Made by a program: the position numbers and the translations under genes
From: Microvirga sp. VF16
Lineage (GTDB): Bacteria > Pseudomonadota > Alphaproteobacteria > Rhizobiales > Beijerinckiaceae
Reading direction: 5' to 3'
NCBI RefSeq assembly: GCF_016864375.1
Contig: NZ_CP069354.1
Coordinates: 5,105,501 to 5,169,500, forward strand
Length of the DNA: 64,000 bases
Part shown: piece after piece, positions 34,551 through 43,696 of the stretch
Position numbering within the stretch: the first letter of the stretch is position 1
Layout: each line of letters starts with the position of its first letter
The notes under the pieces: generated by a model
What the model saw: only the letters and a program-made list of their open reading frames with translations
Databases searched by the model: none
What the model was told of the DNA's origin: nothing

Positions 34551-36044
34551 TTACGCCTCTTCTTGAAATACGGTTGCGCGGGTGCGCCTTAAATTGGGCA
34601 GTAAAATCACGCAGAGCAAGATCAAAGCAGCAGCCAGGAGCGTCGCCGAGATGGGGCGCGCAATGATGTTGATGGGATCACCTCGGGCCAGCAACATGGC
34701 CCGACGGAAGTTTTCCTCCAGCATTGGACCGAGAACCAAGCCCAGCAGCATAGGACCGACTTCGAAGTTCAGCTTGACCAGGCCGTACCCGATCACGCCG
34801 AACAGCCCCAGGATCAGCACGTCGAAAGGCATCTTGTTGACGCTGTAGGTCCCGACGCAACAGATCACGACAATACAGGGGAACAGGATTTCGTATGGCA
34901 TCTTGAACAGCTTGGTCCATAGCCCCACGAAGGGAATATTGATGATGACGAGCAGCAGGTTTCCAATCAGCATGCTCGCAATCACCGTCCAGAACAGAAG
35001 CGACTGCTCCGTCAGAATCTGCGGCCCCGGCGTGATGCCGTGAAGCATCAGGCCGCCCGCGATCAGGGCCATCACCGGATTGGCCGGAATGCCCAGGGTG
35101 AGCATCGGGATAAAGGAGGTCTGGGCCCCGGCATTGTTGGCCGATTCAGGCCCCGCCACACCTTCGATCGCCCCGCTTCCAAACTTCTCCGGATGGCGCG
35201 ACAGCTTTTTCTCGAGGGCGTAGGACGCGAATGAACTGAGAACGGCCCCGCCGCCGGGCAGCACGCCCAGGACCGATCCAACGATCGAACCCCGCGCAAT
35301 CGGAGCGGCCGATGCGGCAAGATCATCGCGGTTGGGCCATAGACGCTCGATCCGGGCCACGACGTTTACGCCGGCTCTTTTCTGGCCCAGGGTGGAGAAG
35401 ATCTCTCCGATCCCGAACACGCCCATAGCAATGGCGGCGAAGCTCAATCCATCTGCCAGTTGCGGAATGTTGAAGTTGAGACGCTGCAGTCCGGAATTGA
35501 CATCGGTTCCGACGAGACCGAGCAGGAGACCGACCGTGATCATGGCCAGCGCCTTGATGATGGATCCCCGGGCGAGAACCACGGCTCCGACGAGCCCTAA
35601 CGACATCAAGGCGAAGTATTCCGCTGGTCCGAATTGCTGTGCGAATTCTGACAGCGGGACCGAAACGAAGGCGATGACAGCGGTTGCAAACAAACCCGCG
35701 ACGAACGACCCGATCGCCGCGATCGACAAGGCGATCCCCGCTCTGCCCTTCTGCGCCATGCGATAACCGTCGAGGCAGGTCACGACAGTGGATGTCTCGC
35801 CAGGGATGTTGACCAGAATCGCCGTGATGGAGCCGCCATACTGCGCCCCGTAATAGATGCCTGCCAGCATCACGATCGCCGCAGCGGGGCTCAGGTGATA
35901 GGTGATCGGCAGAAGCATTGCGATCGTTGCGACCGGCCCCAATCCGGGGAGAACGCCGACAAAGGTTCCAACAAGCGCCCCGATGAAGCAGGCCAGCAGA
36001 TTGCCGGGCTCCAATGCGACGAGAAGGCCGTCGAAAAAAGACAT
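34551..36044 (-). CDS. tctA: Tripartite tricarboxylate transporter large permease TctA
   Basis: A 497-residue membrane protein with the TctA signature [21 protein letters not shown] at residues 26-46 and [21 protein letters not shown] soon after, with a second inverted copy [21 protein letters not shown] in the middle. About 12 hydrophobic segments. It is the ion-coupled transport channel of a tripartite uptake system for a carboxylate. It follows tctB by 9 bases. Confidence 0.94.
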   Translation of the reverse strand: MSFFDGLLVALEPGNLLACFIGALVGTFVGVLPGLGPVATIAMLLPITYHLSPAAAIVMLAGIYYGAQYGGSITAILVNIPGETSTVVTCLDGYRMAQKGRAGIALSIAAIGSFVAGLFATAVIAFVSVPLSEFAQQFGPAEYFALMSLGLVGAVVLARGSIIKALAMITVGLLLGLVGTDVNSGLQRLNFNIPQLADGLSFAAIAMGVFGIGEIFSTLGQKRAGVNVVARIERLWPNRDDLAASAAPIARGSIVGSVLGVLPGGGAVLSSFASYALEKKLSRHPEKFGSGAIEGVAGPESANNAGAQTSFIPMLTLGIPANPVMALIAGGLMLHGITPGPQILTEQSLLFWTVIASMLIGNLLLVIINIPFVGLWTKLFKMPYEILFPCIVVICCVGTYSVNKMPFDVLILGLFGVIGYGLVKLNFEVGPMLLGLVLGPMLEENFRRAMLLARGDPINIIARPISATLLAAALILLCVILLPNLRRTRATVFQEEA

Positions 36045-36053
36045 GAGGACCTC

Positions 36054-36500
36054 TCAGCGGGGAAGAAGAGGAAGGTTGATCTGCAACACTCCCAGAAACA
36101 GGAGAGCACTGCCGAGGGCAATGAGGCCGGACTGGATGAGATTGCGTCGCCACCTCTGTTCAGGACTGGCCAATGTGGCCGTCACGGAAACGAGGAAGGC
36201 GCTGATCAGGAAGCCGGCGCTCTCGATCAGGATCGCGAAAAGAATGATCGCGAGGGTGACGAAGAAGGCGGGCCGGAGGTCGTGCAACGGGATCGAAACC
36301 CGTTCATCTTTCCAGATCCCCTCGAGGAGTATGATGCAACCGAAGACGACGACGATCACCGCAAGCCAGAACGGCATGAATCCGGCCCCCATGCGGGTGA
36401 GAGTTCCTTGCGGAAGACTGCTTCCTATTCCGATGACTGCGCCGCCGAACAAGATCAGAACACTGCCGGCCCAGAGATTCACCCGTTGTAGCATCGTCAC
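36054..36500 (-). CDS. tctB: Tripartite tricarboxylate transporter small permease TctB
   Basis: A 148-residue protein with four hydrophobic segments: LWAGSVLILFGGAVIGIGS, FMPFWLAVIVVVFGCIILLEG, FFVTLAIILFAILIESAGFL and a C-terminal IALGSALLFLGVLQINLPL. This matches TctB. The GTG start (36500) has GGAGT upstream; an ATG two codons on is possible. Confidence 0.88.
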   Translation of the reverse strand: MTMLQRVNLWAGSVLILFGGAVIGIGSSLPQGTLTRMGAGFMPFWLAVIVVVFGCIILLEGIWKDERVSIPLHDLRPAFFVTLAIILFAILIESAGFLISAFLVSVTATLASPEQRWRRNLIQSGLIALGSALLFLGVLQINLPLLPR

Positions 36501-36520
36501 ACTCCGCCTCGTGCAGGTCG

Positions 36521-38017
36521 CTATATCGTCACATCAATCCAGACATTCTTCAACCGGGTATATTTGAGATAGGCCGCCGCTCCGAAATCCTTGCCGAAGC
36601 CCGAGCGCTTGAACCCGCCGAACGGTGTTCCGATGTCCGTCGAGCGTCCATAGGTGTTGATCCAGATCATGCCCGCCTCGATGCGTCGTGCCGCATCCAA
36701 GGCTCTGGTGATGTTCTGCGTGTGGATGCCGGCTGCCAACCCGTAGGTATCATGCGCGGCGAGTGCGAAGGCCTCTTCCGGCTCGCGAAAGGTTTGCACG
36801 GACAGGACAGGACCGAAGACTTCCTCCTGCTGCAGGGGGTTGTCCTGATCGACCACTGCAATCGTGGGCGCATAGAACGCTCCACCATGATTCTCGATAC
36901 GGTTGCCCCCGAGCCGAATCTCGGCTCCGGCCGAAGCGCCACGCCGTACAATATCTTCCACCCGATCCAACTGACGGTGGGAAACGATGGGAGCGAGAGT
37001 AGTCTGCTCATCCCAGGTTGCGCCGGCTCTCACCCGTTTCATCCGTGCGCCGACATCCTCCAGCAATTGATCCGCCAGCGATTCATGAACGATCAGCCGG
37101 CTGCCGCAGTAACAGAGCTGCCCGCCATTGCGCGACGTGCCGGAGGCCACCATGTCGGCCAGCCGCGCTCGGTCGGGCACGTCGGCAAAGACAATCTGCG
37201 GGCTCTTGCCTCCGAGTTCCAGCGTCACCGGCTTGGGGCCGGTCTCAGCTGCGACAGCCATGATCCGGCGCCCCGTGGCGGTCGATCCGGTAAAGGACAC
37301 GCAGGCCACGTCGGGATGCCGCACGAGAGGCTCACCGGCATTCATCCCGTCCCCGACAACCACATTGAAGATGCCGGCGGGGAGGCCCGCCTCGATGGCG
37401 AGTTCCGCGAGTCGCACCGCCGTGAAGGGCGTGAGCTCCGATGGCTTCAGGACGACCGCATTTCCTGCCGCGATCGCCGGTGCGAATTTCGCCGTGGCGA
37501 GGACCATCGGCACATTCCAGGGCGAGATCGCTCCGACGACGCCATAAGGCTCGGGAACACCGACACTCCAGACAGACGACGCGGTCGGATAGAGTGCGCC
37601 GTCGAACTTGTCAGCACATTCGCCATAGAAGCGCAGGAGTTCGGCGGTCACCGGAACGTCCCGGATGCGGGTTTCAGCAATCACCCGCGTTGTCGTGACG
37701 GCCTCGAGCCTCGCCAGTTCTTCCCCATGGGTTTCGACCAGTTCGGCCCAGCGGCGCATCACCGCCGCGCGATGCCGGGGAGCCGCCTCCCGCCAGCCAC
37801 TCGTTCTGAAAGCCAGCGCAGCCGCGGCCACAGCCTCATCGACCAAACTTTGGCGTGCCCCAGGCATGCCGGCGATCAGACGCCCGTCGGACGGACGATG
37901 GATGGGGAGAACATCTCCGTCCCCGTCACGCCTATGCCCATTCACGAATGAGCCGAGCGTAAGCGCAATGCTATCGGCGTCGAAGGGGCTGCCGATCGTT
38001 TCAGCTGGTGCGCGCAT
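36521..38017 (-). CDS. NAD(P)-dependent aldehyde dehydrogenase
   Basis: A 498-residue ALDH. Catalytic Cys302 lies in NGGQLCYCGSR, the general base E267 in LELGGKSP and the oxyanion Asn168 in SPWNVP; cofactor loop GSTATGR is at 245-251. All residues needed are present. It oxidises an aldehyde to an acid. Its start overlaps the stop of the ThDP enzyme by 17 bases, so the likely substrate is the aldehyde made by that enzyme. Confidence 0.92.
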   Translation of the reverse strand: MRAPAETIGSPFDADSIALTLGSFVNGHRRDGDGDVLPIHRPSDGRLIAGMPGARQSLVDEAVAAAALAFRTSGWREAAPRHRAAVMRRWAELVETHGEELARLEAVTTTRVIAETRIRDVPVTAELLRFYGECADKFDGALYPTASSVWSVGVPEPYGVVGAISPWNVPMVLATAKFAPAIAAGNAVVLKPSELTPFTAVRLAELAIEAGLPAGIFNVVVGDGMNAGEPLVRHPDVACVSFTGSTATGRRIMAVAAETGPKPVTLELGGKSPQIVFADVPDRARLADMVASGTSRNGGQLCYCGSRLIVHESLADQLLEDVGARMKRVRAGATWDEQTTLAPIVSHRQLDRVEDIVRRGASAGAEIRLGGNRIENHGGAFYAPTIAVVDQDNPLQQEEVFGPVLSVQTFREPEEAFALAAHDTYGLAAGIHTQNITRALDAARRIEAGMIWINTYGRSTDIGTPFGGFKRSGFGKDFGAAAYLKYTRLKNVWIDVTI

Positions 38018-39725
38018 AGACGGCCTCGCAGATCACGTTGATGACAGCCTGTCGTCCCTCTTCTCGCACCGCGTGCAGGGCACGTCGCAACGCCGCCGGC
38101 AGTTCGGCGGGATCGTCGACCCGCTCACCATAGCCGCCGCTCGCCATCACGATCTGCTCGTAATCGGGCGAAGGCTCCAGAGTGGCGAATGGCGGTTCAT
38201 CCTCATGAGCAGCATAGCCATGGGGATACATCGAGAGTGTCGCACGATGCACCGCGCCCCAACGTCGATTGTTGAAGATGACGAAAAGGACGGGCAGTCC
38301 AAGGGCTCTGGACACCATATGGGTCGGTGTGGGATTGCCGAACATGTATGTTCCATCGCCGATGCCTGCGATCACCGTCGCCGAGGGCCGCCCCAGCTTG
38401 GCGCCGAGCGCCGCGCCCATGGCCCAGCCGAGCCCGCCGGCAGGGCTGTGGGCGAAAAACGTACCGGGTCGATCGATGGTCAATTCCTCGAGGACAAAGG
38501 GATATTCGTTGATCAGAATCGTGTCTTCGTCCTTGACGGCATTGATGCAGGCGGTCACCCAGCGCGGTGTCATGGTTGCGGGAGCGCGCGCCTCGGCAAA
38601 CTGGCTGCTGACTCCGTAGGAACGGCGCTGCTGCGCGATTTCCAGCCGGCGTGCCCTGATGAGAACCGTGTCTTCCGTTTCATCGGATAGCGTCTCGAGA
38701 AGGCGTTCGAGCAACGTTGCCGCGTCGGACATGATGGTGAGATCCGCCGCGAAGCTCCGCATGGGATAACGCTGGAACAGGGGGTCGAGCCCGACCTGCA
38801 CGACGGTCGCTGCAATCGGCCCCACCTCATCCGGAATCCAGGGCACATCGCTTTCCAGAACGATCACCAGATCGGCCTGCCTGACGAAAGGTGTCGGATT
38901 GTAGCCGCAATGCATCGGGTGACCGGTCGGCAGCGCCATGTATCGCGGCCGGTATTGGACCACCGGGATGGCGAATCTCTCGGCGACATGGGCCAGAGCC
39001 GACCAGAGATCTTCGGAATGCCCTGCCGCGGAGGTGACGATGACAGGTTTCCTCGCTGTCATGATCAGGTCGGCCAGGCGCCCCACGGCCTCGGAGCAGG
39101 GCTCGGGCTTGGTCGCGGGCATCATCATCGGGGATGCAGGTGTCGTCGCCTTGGCGCGCGTTGCAGCCAGAACTTCGCGCGGCAATGTCAGATAGACCGG
39201 TCCCGGCGGGGAGCTCTGAGCCACGGCCATCGCGCGGTCGATGACCGCCTCGAGTTGAGCAGGATGGCGCAGCTCGTATTCCCACTTCACCAACTCGCGC
39301 AGCATGCCCGCCTGGTCGAACATCTCCTGGGCCCAGTTGATGTAGTTGTTGCGGCCTCCGAACACGCCGCTTTCCGTAATCGGCGTCCGGCCGGCCGCCA
39401 GGAGAATCGGGATGTTGAGGCGCGCCGCATTGTAAATCCCGTTGAGCGCATTTGCCGTTCCAAGCCCCACATGAACCATGACAGCCTGAAGGCGCCCGGT
39501 GACCATGTAATTGCCATGCGCCATCGCCATGGCGACATTCTCGTGCGGAACGACAACAGGCTGCGGCACTGGACGGCCGAGTTGTTGCGCACGGGCAATC
39601 GCTTCGATCAACGGGGGGAAATCGGTTCCGGCATTGCCGAAGATATACTCGACGCCTCTCTCGACGAACAGATCGAGCATCCCTTCGGCGACGCTGGCGA
39701 CTTCATCCGTTGCGACCTGATCCAT
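38001..39725 (-). CDS. ThDP-dependent enzyme, benzoylformate decarboxylase/acetolactate synthase-like
   Basis: A 574-residue thiamine diphosphate enzyme. GNAGTDFPPLIEA in the PYR domain, the catalytic-type E62 (VVPHENVAMAMAHG) and a C-terminal GDGTYMFGNPTPTH...FNN motif binding Mg-ThDP are visible. The FAD-type central domain is short, so it is more like a 2-oxo acid decarboxylase or oxalyl/benzoylformate-type enzyme than a true acetolactate synthase. Coupled to the ALDH gene, it suggests a 2-oxo acid to aldehyde to acid sequence. Confidence 0.87.
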   Translation of the reverse strand: MDQVATDEVASVAEGMLDLFVERGVEYIFGNAGTDFPPLIEAIARAQQLGRPVPQPVVVPHENVAMAMAHGNYMVTGRLQAVMVHVGLGTANALNGIYNAARLNIPILLAAGRTPITESGVFGGRNNYINWAQEMFDQAGMLRELVKWEYELRHPAQLEAVIDRAMAVAQSSPPGPVYLTLPREVLAATRAKATTPASPMMMPATKPEPCSEAVGRLADLIMTARKPVIVTSAAGHSEDLWSALAHVAERFAIPVVQYRPRYMALPTGHPMHCGYNPTPFVRQADLVIVLESDVPWIPDEVGPIAATVVQVGLDPLFQRYPMRSFAADLTIMSDAATLLERLLETLSDETEDTVLIRARRLEIAQQRRSYGVSSQFAEARAPATMTPRWVTACINAVKDEDTILINEYPFVLEELTIDRPGTFFAHSPAGGLGWAMGAALGAKLGRPSATVIAGIGDGTYMFGNPTPTHMVSRALGLPVLFVIFNNRRWGAVHRATLSMYPHGYAAHEDEPPFATLEPSPDYEQIVMASGGYGERVDDPAELPAALRRALHAVREEGRQAVINVICEAVYARTS

Positions 39726-41851
39726 TATTGTTGTCCTTCTGCGTATTCGATCAGGGCATCGGCCACGACGACGGCACCGCCGCGCTCGGCGAGAACCGGG
39801 TTGAGATCGATAGAGGCGATAGCCGGGCCGGCACGAAGCATGATCGCGGCAAGCCGGAGCATCATGTCCACGACGCCATCCACATCGATGGCAGGGTCAC
39901 CACGGAGTGCCCCAAAGAGCGGGGCCATCCGTAAGGACTGAAGCGAAGCCTTCGCGGCCGCGCGGGAGAAGGGTGCAAGGAGAACCGCGACATCATCAAG
40001 CGCTTCGACGTATTTTCCGCCGGCCCCGACCGTGATCACAGGACCGAATTTCGGATCGTAGCGCCCTCCGAGCAGCAACTCGACATCCGCCTTCTTCATC
40101 TCCGCGAGGATCACTCCCTCGGAACGGACGCCAAGATCCTTCATCCGTTGCTGCATGGCCTGGGTCACCTGCGCGGCTTCATCGGATGTGGCAATGCCAA
40201 GGCGGACCAGCCCATACTCAGACTTGTGAGGGACGTCAGGCGAGCATCCTTTGATCACCAAGGGCGCCTTCAAGCCGGCAAAGGCCCGCCGCCCCTCGTC
40301 CGGGGTATGGCACAATCTCATCCGCGGCGTGGGGAGGCCGCAAGCCTGAAGCAGGGACAACGAGGCCCATTCGCTTGCATAAACCTGACCATAAGGAACT
40401 TCCGTTGGAAGCAACGGCAGCTTGATATCCTCGATCATGACAGGCGATGCGGAGCCGGCTTCCAGCTGATTCCACCGCGCCAGTTGAGCGAGGGCCGCAA
40501 TGGCATGGCTGTCATGATCGAAAGCCGCGATCCCGCCTTTCCGGAAAGCATCGGCGGTCGAGGGATTGGGTGTGACAACGGCAACGGCGGCTCCTGTCCG
40601 GTGACTGTAGCTGCGTGCCGCCTCCACGAAGCCGGGGACATCGTAACCTGCCCCTGCATTGGGCAGGGAAATCATCATCTGATCGGCAAAGTCGCTTCTG
40701 GCGAGAACGTCGAGGGCCTGTCCGAACAAGCCGCTCTGGGACAAAAGAGCGCCCGTGAGGTCGAGAGGGTTGCTCGGCGTGGCGAATGACGGGAGAACCG
40801 CCGCGAGCGCCGCGCGGGTCGGGCCCTTCACATCCGGCATGTCGAGACCATGGGCCTCAGCCAGATCCGCCGCCATCACGCAGCTTGCGCCGGAATTGCT
40901 CACCACAGCCAGACGGCGCCCGCGGGAACGTTTCCCGGAAAGGAACAAGTCGGCAGCGTTGACAAGCCCGTGCATATCGTCAACACGCAGAATCCCGTGC
41001 TGCCGGAGAAAGGCATCCACCACCCGATCTTCACTGAGAAGCGCACCGGTGTGGGAGCTGGCTGCGGCGGCTCCTCGCGTGGAGCGGCCCGATTTGAGTG
41101 CCAGAACAGGCACGCCGCGAGCATGAGCGCGCATCGCAACGGCTGCCAAAGCAGCAGGATTCTGGATGCTTTCCATATAAAGGAGGAGGAGCCTGATGCT
41201 CGAATCGTCCAGAACGCTCGCCGCTAGATCTGCGACCGTTACATCGGCCTCGTTCCCGGTCGCATGAGCGTAGCGGACGCCGATCCCGGCCCGACGCAAA
41301 TGCGCATAAGGCACGACACTCATGGCGCCGCTCTGGCTCACAATTCCGACGGGTCCGTCACTCGGCTCGATCTCGCTGAACAGCGTCGCAAAGCTTGCAA
41401 TGGTCCCATTGCCGAAGTTGGCGACCCCCTGCGTGTTCGGCCCTATGATCCGCATCCCGGCTCTGCGGGCGGTTGCGACAATGCTGTCCTGGACCGCGCG
41501 TCCCTCAGGACCCGTTTCGCCAAAACCCGAGGTGAGAACCACAACCACCTCAACGCCCCGCTCGGCACAAGCCTGAACGGCCGAGAGGGCGTTGGCTGCA
41601 GGCACGGCCACAATGGCGAGTTCAGGCCGGTCCGGAACTTCGCGCAGGCTGGAGAACGCTTTGATACCCTGGACCTCGGATCGCGTCGGATTGATGGGAA
41701 AAATGCGCCCGTTGAAACCGAACCGTTGCATATAGCGAAGAGGCCGCCCACCGACCTTGTCCGGACTGTTCGATGCGCCGATGACTGCAACGCAGCGGGG
41801 CTGAAGAACGGCCTGCCACCAGCTGTTGGGGTTTGCCATGGCACCGCTCAT
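39725..41851 (-). CDS. NDP-forming acyl-CoA ligase family protein, no. 2
   Basis: A 708-residue paralog of ligase 1. CoA-binding start CVAVIGASNSPDKVGGRPL, phosphohistidine H267 in SSHTGALLSEDRVVDAFL, and a C-terminal ATP-grasp domain (PLVIKGCSPDVPHKSEYGLVRL). It overlaps both neighbours (RidA by ATGA, the ThDP enzyme by TAATG). It would activate the acid produced by the ALDH, or a related one. Confidence 0.88.
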   Translation of the reverse strand: MSGAMANPNSWWQAVLQPRCVAVIGASNSPDKVGGRPLRYMQRFGFNGRIFPINPTRSEVQGIKAFSSLREVPDRPELAIVAVPAANALSAVQACAERGVEVVVVLTSGFGETGPEGRAVQDSIVATARRAGMRIIGPNTQGVANFGNGTIASFATLFSEIEPSDGPVGIVSQSGAMSVVPYAHLRRAGIGVRYAHATGNEADVTVADLAASVLDDSSIRLLLLYMESIQNPAALAAVAMRAHARGVPVLALKSGRSTRGAAAASSHTGALLSEDRVVDAFLRQHGILRVDDMHGLVNAADLFLSGKRSRGRRLAVVSNSGASCVMAADLAEAHGLDMPDVKGPTRAALAAVLPSFATPSNPLDLTGALLSQSGLFGQALDVLARSDFADQMMISLPNAGAGYDVPGFVEAARSYSHRTGAAVAVVTPNPSTADAFRKGGIAAFDHDSHAIAALAQLARWNQLEAGSASPVMIEDIKLPLLPTEVPYGQVYASEWASLSLLQACGLPTPRMRLCHTPDEGRRAFAGLKAPLVIKGCSPDVPHKSEYGLVRLGIATSDEAAQVTQAMQQRMKDLGVRSEGVILAEMKKADVELLLGGRYDPKFGPVITVGAGGKYVEALDDVAVLLAPFSRAAAKASLQSLRMAPLFGALRGDPAIDVDGVVDMMLRLAAIMLRAGPAIASIDLNPVLAERGGAVVVADALIEYAEGQQ

Positions 41852-42276
41852 CGGGCTGCCCCCAGGGTAATCCCAGCATGCACGGGTTCCAGCACGGCGG
41901 TTGCACGGATCTCAATCAATGCCTCGGGTCTGACGAGACCGGATACCAGCACGCCTGTCGCAGCCGGGTAAGGTGCTCCGCCGAACACCTCGCGACGAAC
42001 GGCCGCCGTGTGCTCGTAACCCTCAAATGTGGTGACGTAATCGATGGTTTCCACGATGTTGTTGAGGCCTGCACCCAGGGTACGCAGGACATTTTCCATT
42101 TTCTGAAAAATGTAGCGCGTCTGTGCAGCAATATCGCCGGCACCGATGATCTGCCGGTTCTCATCGGTCGCCGTCATGCCGGAAAGCCAGACGATATTTC
42201 CGACGCGAACCGCAGGCGAAAAGGTCAGACGGTCACTCAGAACGCCAACCGGCTCAAAGACTTTTTCTGTGCTCAT
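41848..42276 (-). CDS. RidA/YjgF family protein
   Basis: A 142-residue RidA-like protein: LTFSPAVRVGNIVWLSGMTATDEN, AAQTRYIFQKMENVLRTLGAGLNNIVE and LVRPEALIEIRATAVLE, where the Arg of EIRA matches the imine-binding arginine. Such proteins hydrolyse reactive enamines/imines or act as catabolic hydrolases. Operon context suggests a catabolic intermediate. Start overlaps the dehydratase stop by ATGA. Confidence 0.88.
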   Translation of the reverse strand: MSTEKVFEPVGVLSDRLTFSPAVRVGNIVWLSGMTATDENRQIIGAGDIAAQTRYIFQKMENVLRTLGAGLNNIVETIDYVTTFEGYEHTAAVRREVFGGAPYPAATGVLVSGLVRPEALIEIRATAVLEPVHAGITLGAAR

Positions 42277-42764
42277 GCGCCAACTCCACTGCGCATTCGG
42301 AGACGATAATCGTGATGGCCTTCGGCGACGATGCCTTTCTGGCTTTCTCGCAACTTGACGGTGAAGCGGACCCGTCCATGATGCTTCTCGCGCGATGCCT
42401 GCAGCGAGTGAACTTCATGCTCGGGAGTCACCCGGTCTCCAATGAAGACGGGCTGAAGAAAGCGCATCTCCTGACCGATGAACGCCACCATCGAATCGTG
42501 CAGCCGCGCTGAAAGCGGAGAGGCTCCGAGGGCCGATAGTCCTGTCAGCAGCAGGCCGTGGGCGACGCAGCGGCCAAAGGTCGACTGAGCCGCATAAACC
42601 TCGTCGTAATGGATCGGATGCGCGTCACCCGTGAGGGCCGCGAAAGCCTGGAAATCGCCCTGCGTAAGCTGCCGCTCGCGGCCGACCACCCTCATGCCCA
42701 CTTCGAGATCTTCGAAGAAAAGCTGAGACTGACCGACCGGTCGCAGGGCGCTCCTGTCGCTCAT
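42273..42764 (-). CDS. MaoC-like (R)-hydratase, hot-dog fold
   Basis: A 163-residue MaoC family dehydratase. FFEDLEVGMRVVGRERQLTQGDF, then ALTGDAHPIHYDEVYAAQSTFG, containing the Asp and His of the hydratase-2 motif, and CVAHGLLLTGLSA. Adds water to, or removes it from, an acyl-CoA. It is one of three consecutive hot-dog proteins in the operon. Confidence 0.88.
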   Translation of the reverse strand: MSDRSALRPVGQSQLFFEDLEVGMRVVGRERQLTQGDFQAFAALTGDAHPIHYDEVYAAQSTFGRCVAHGLLLTGLSALGASPLSARLHDSMVAFIGQEMRFLQPVFIGDRVTPEHEVHSLQASREKHHGRVRFTVKLRESQKGIVAEGHHDYRLRMRSGVGA

Positions 42765-42770
42765 GAAGAG

Positions 42771-43109
42771 TCAGTCCTTCTCGATGGTGGCGGACCCGAC
42801 CACGACGGCCGCCCCGCCCACGGTCTCCGTGATCGCGCCATCCTCGGAAAGCTCGACGACGAGATCGTCGCCAGGACATACGGGCGCGATCCATTTTGTC
42901 CGCAGGCGACCGTGCCTGAACCAGTCGGCGCCGTACTTTTGAAGAGCCATGTCGCAGGCGAAAGCAGACAGATGCGGACCATGCACCAGGGTGCCGCGAA
43001 AGCCGCGCTGTACGGCATAATCATGGTCGTAATGGATAATGTCGTAGTCACCGTTGATGTCGCCGTAGCGATCGATCTTTTCCTGCGTGATCTCAATCGT
43101 GTGCTGCAT
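42771..43109 (-). CDS. MaoC-like dehydratase, short form
   Basis: A 112-residue hot-dog protein with DINGDYDIIHYDHDYAVQRGFRG (hydratase-like Asp and His) and GTLVHGPHLSAFACDM. ATG 43109 has GGAGT upstream. It starts 4 bases after the stop of the next gene upstream, and the two may form one heteromeric dehydratase, as in other split MaoC pairs. Confidence 0.82.
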   Translation of the reverse strand: MQHTIEITQEKIDRYGDINGDYDIIHYDHDYAVQRGFRGTLVHGPHLSAFACDMALQKYGADWFRHGRLRTKWIAPVCPGDDLVVELSEDGAITETVGGAAVVVGSATIEKD

Positions 43110-43113
43110 GGAC

Positions 43114-43572
43114 TTACTCCGGCACATGGAACGTGTTGATGAGAGAGGACAGCAGCACGCCGTCGGCTCGATGGAAGTCGCCGCGCCAGCGGATGTAGCG
43201 GCGCCCGCGCTTCTCGAACTTCTCCGCAATCTCGCCGCTGGCGATGATCTCGGTGGATTCATCGGCGTAGATCGGATGATGCCAGCGGAAATCCGCCTCG
43301 ATCATCACGATGCCCTGGATCGGCGGATAGGTCCGGTAGACCACGCCGGTCATGTACACGAACAGCACGTTCGGCGGAGCGATGGGCCGCCCGTCAAGCC
43401 GGTAGAGGCCGAGGTCGGCCTCCACCGCACGCGCATACTCATCCACGATGTCCGGCGTGATCATGAAGCGCACAGGCTTCAGCTTCTGCCCGACGGTGAA
43501 GGCTGCATAGGGCGTACCGGGCGTCGCCCCCTCGCGGATTTTCACGTCGCTTGGCCTGATCATCATCGACAC
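43114..43572 (-). CDS. FAS1-like/MaoC N-terminal-type dehydratase domain protein
   Basis: A 152-residue hot-dog protein lacking the usual Asp-His hydratase motif: FTVGQKLKPVRFMITPDIVDEYARAVEADL, then IAPPNVLFVYMTGVVYRTYPP and the beta strands IVMIEADFRWHHPIYADEST. This is the form of the FAS1-like (structural) half of two-subunit dehydratases. First gene of the long operon. GTG start with GGGAG upstream; an in-frame ATG follows two codons later. Confidence 0.75.
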   Translation of the reverse strand: MSMMIRPSDVKIREGATPGTPYAAFTVGQKLKPVRFMITPDIVDEYARAVEADLGLYRLDGRPIAPPNVLFVYMTGVVYRTYPPIQGIVMIEADFRWHHPIYADESTEIIASGEIAEKFEKRGRRYIRWRGDFHRADGVLLSSLINTFHVPE

Positions 43573-43585
43573 GGCTCAATCTCCC

Positions 43586-43622
43586 TTTTTTCTTAATACA
43601 AAATATTTTTCTTTATTAGAAA
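43586..43622 (-). promoter_or_regulatory. Shared AT-rich element upstream of the dehydratase operon (candidate IclR operator)
   Basis: An AT-rich 37-base element matching that at 30564-30600. It starts TTTTTTCTTA and holds an ATATTT/AAATAT inverted repeat. It lies between the operon and the divergent quinone reductase gene, in a position to control both. Confidence 0.6.
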
Positions 43623-43696
43623 TATGTGACTACAATCTCGTGCCCGAGTCAACACGTTCCTTGGCTCGAACCGCCAGTGACGAAAGGTAGAGAGAC

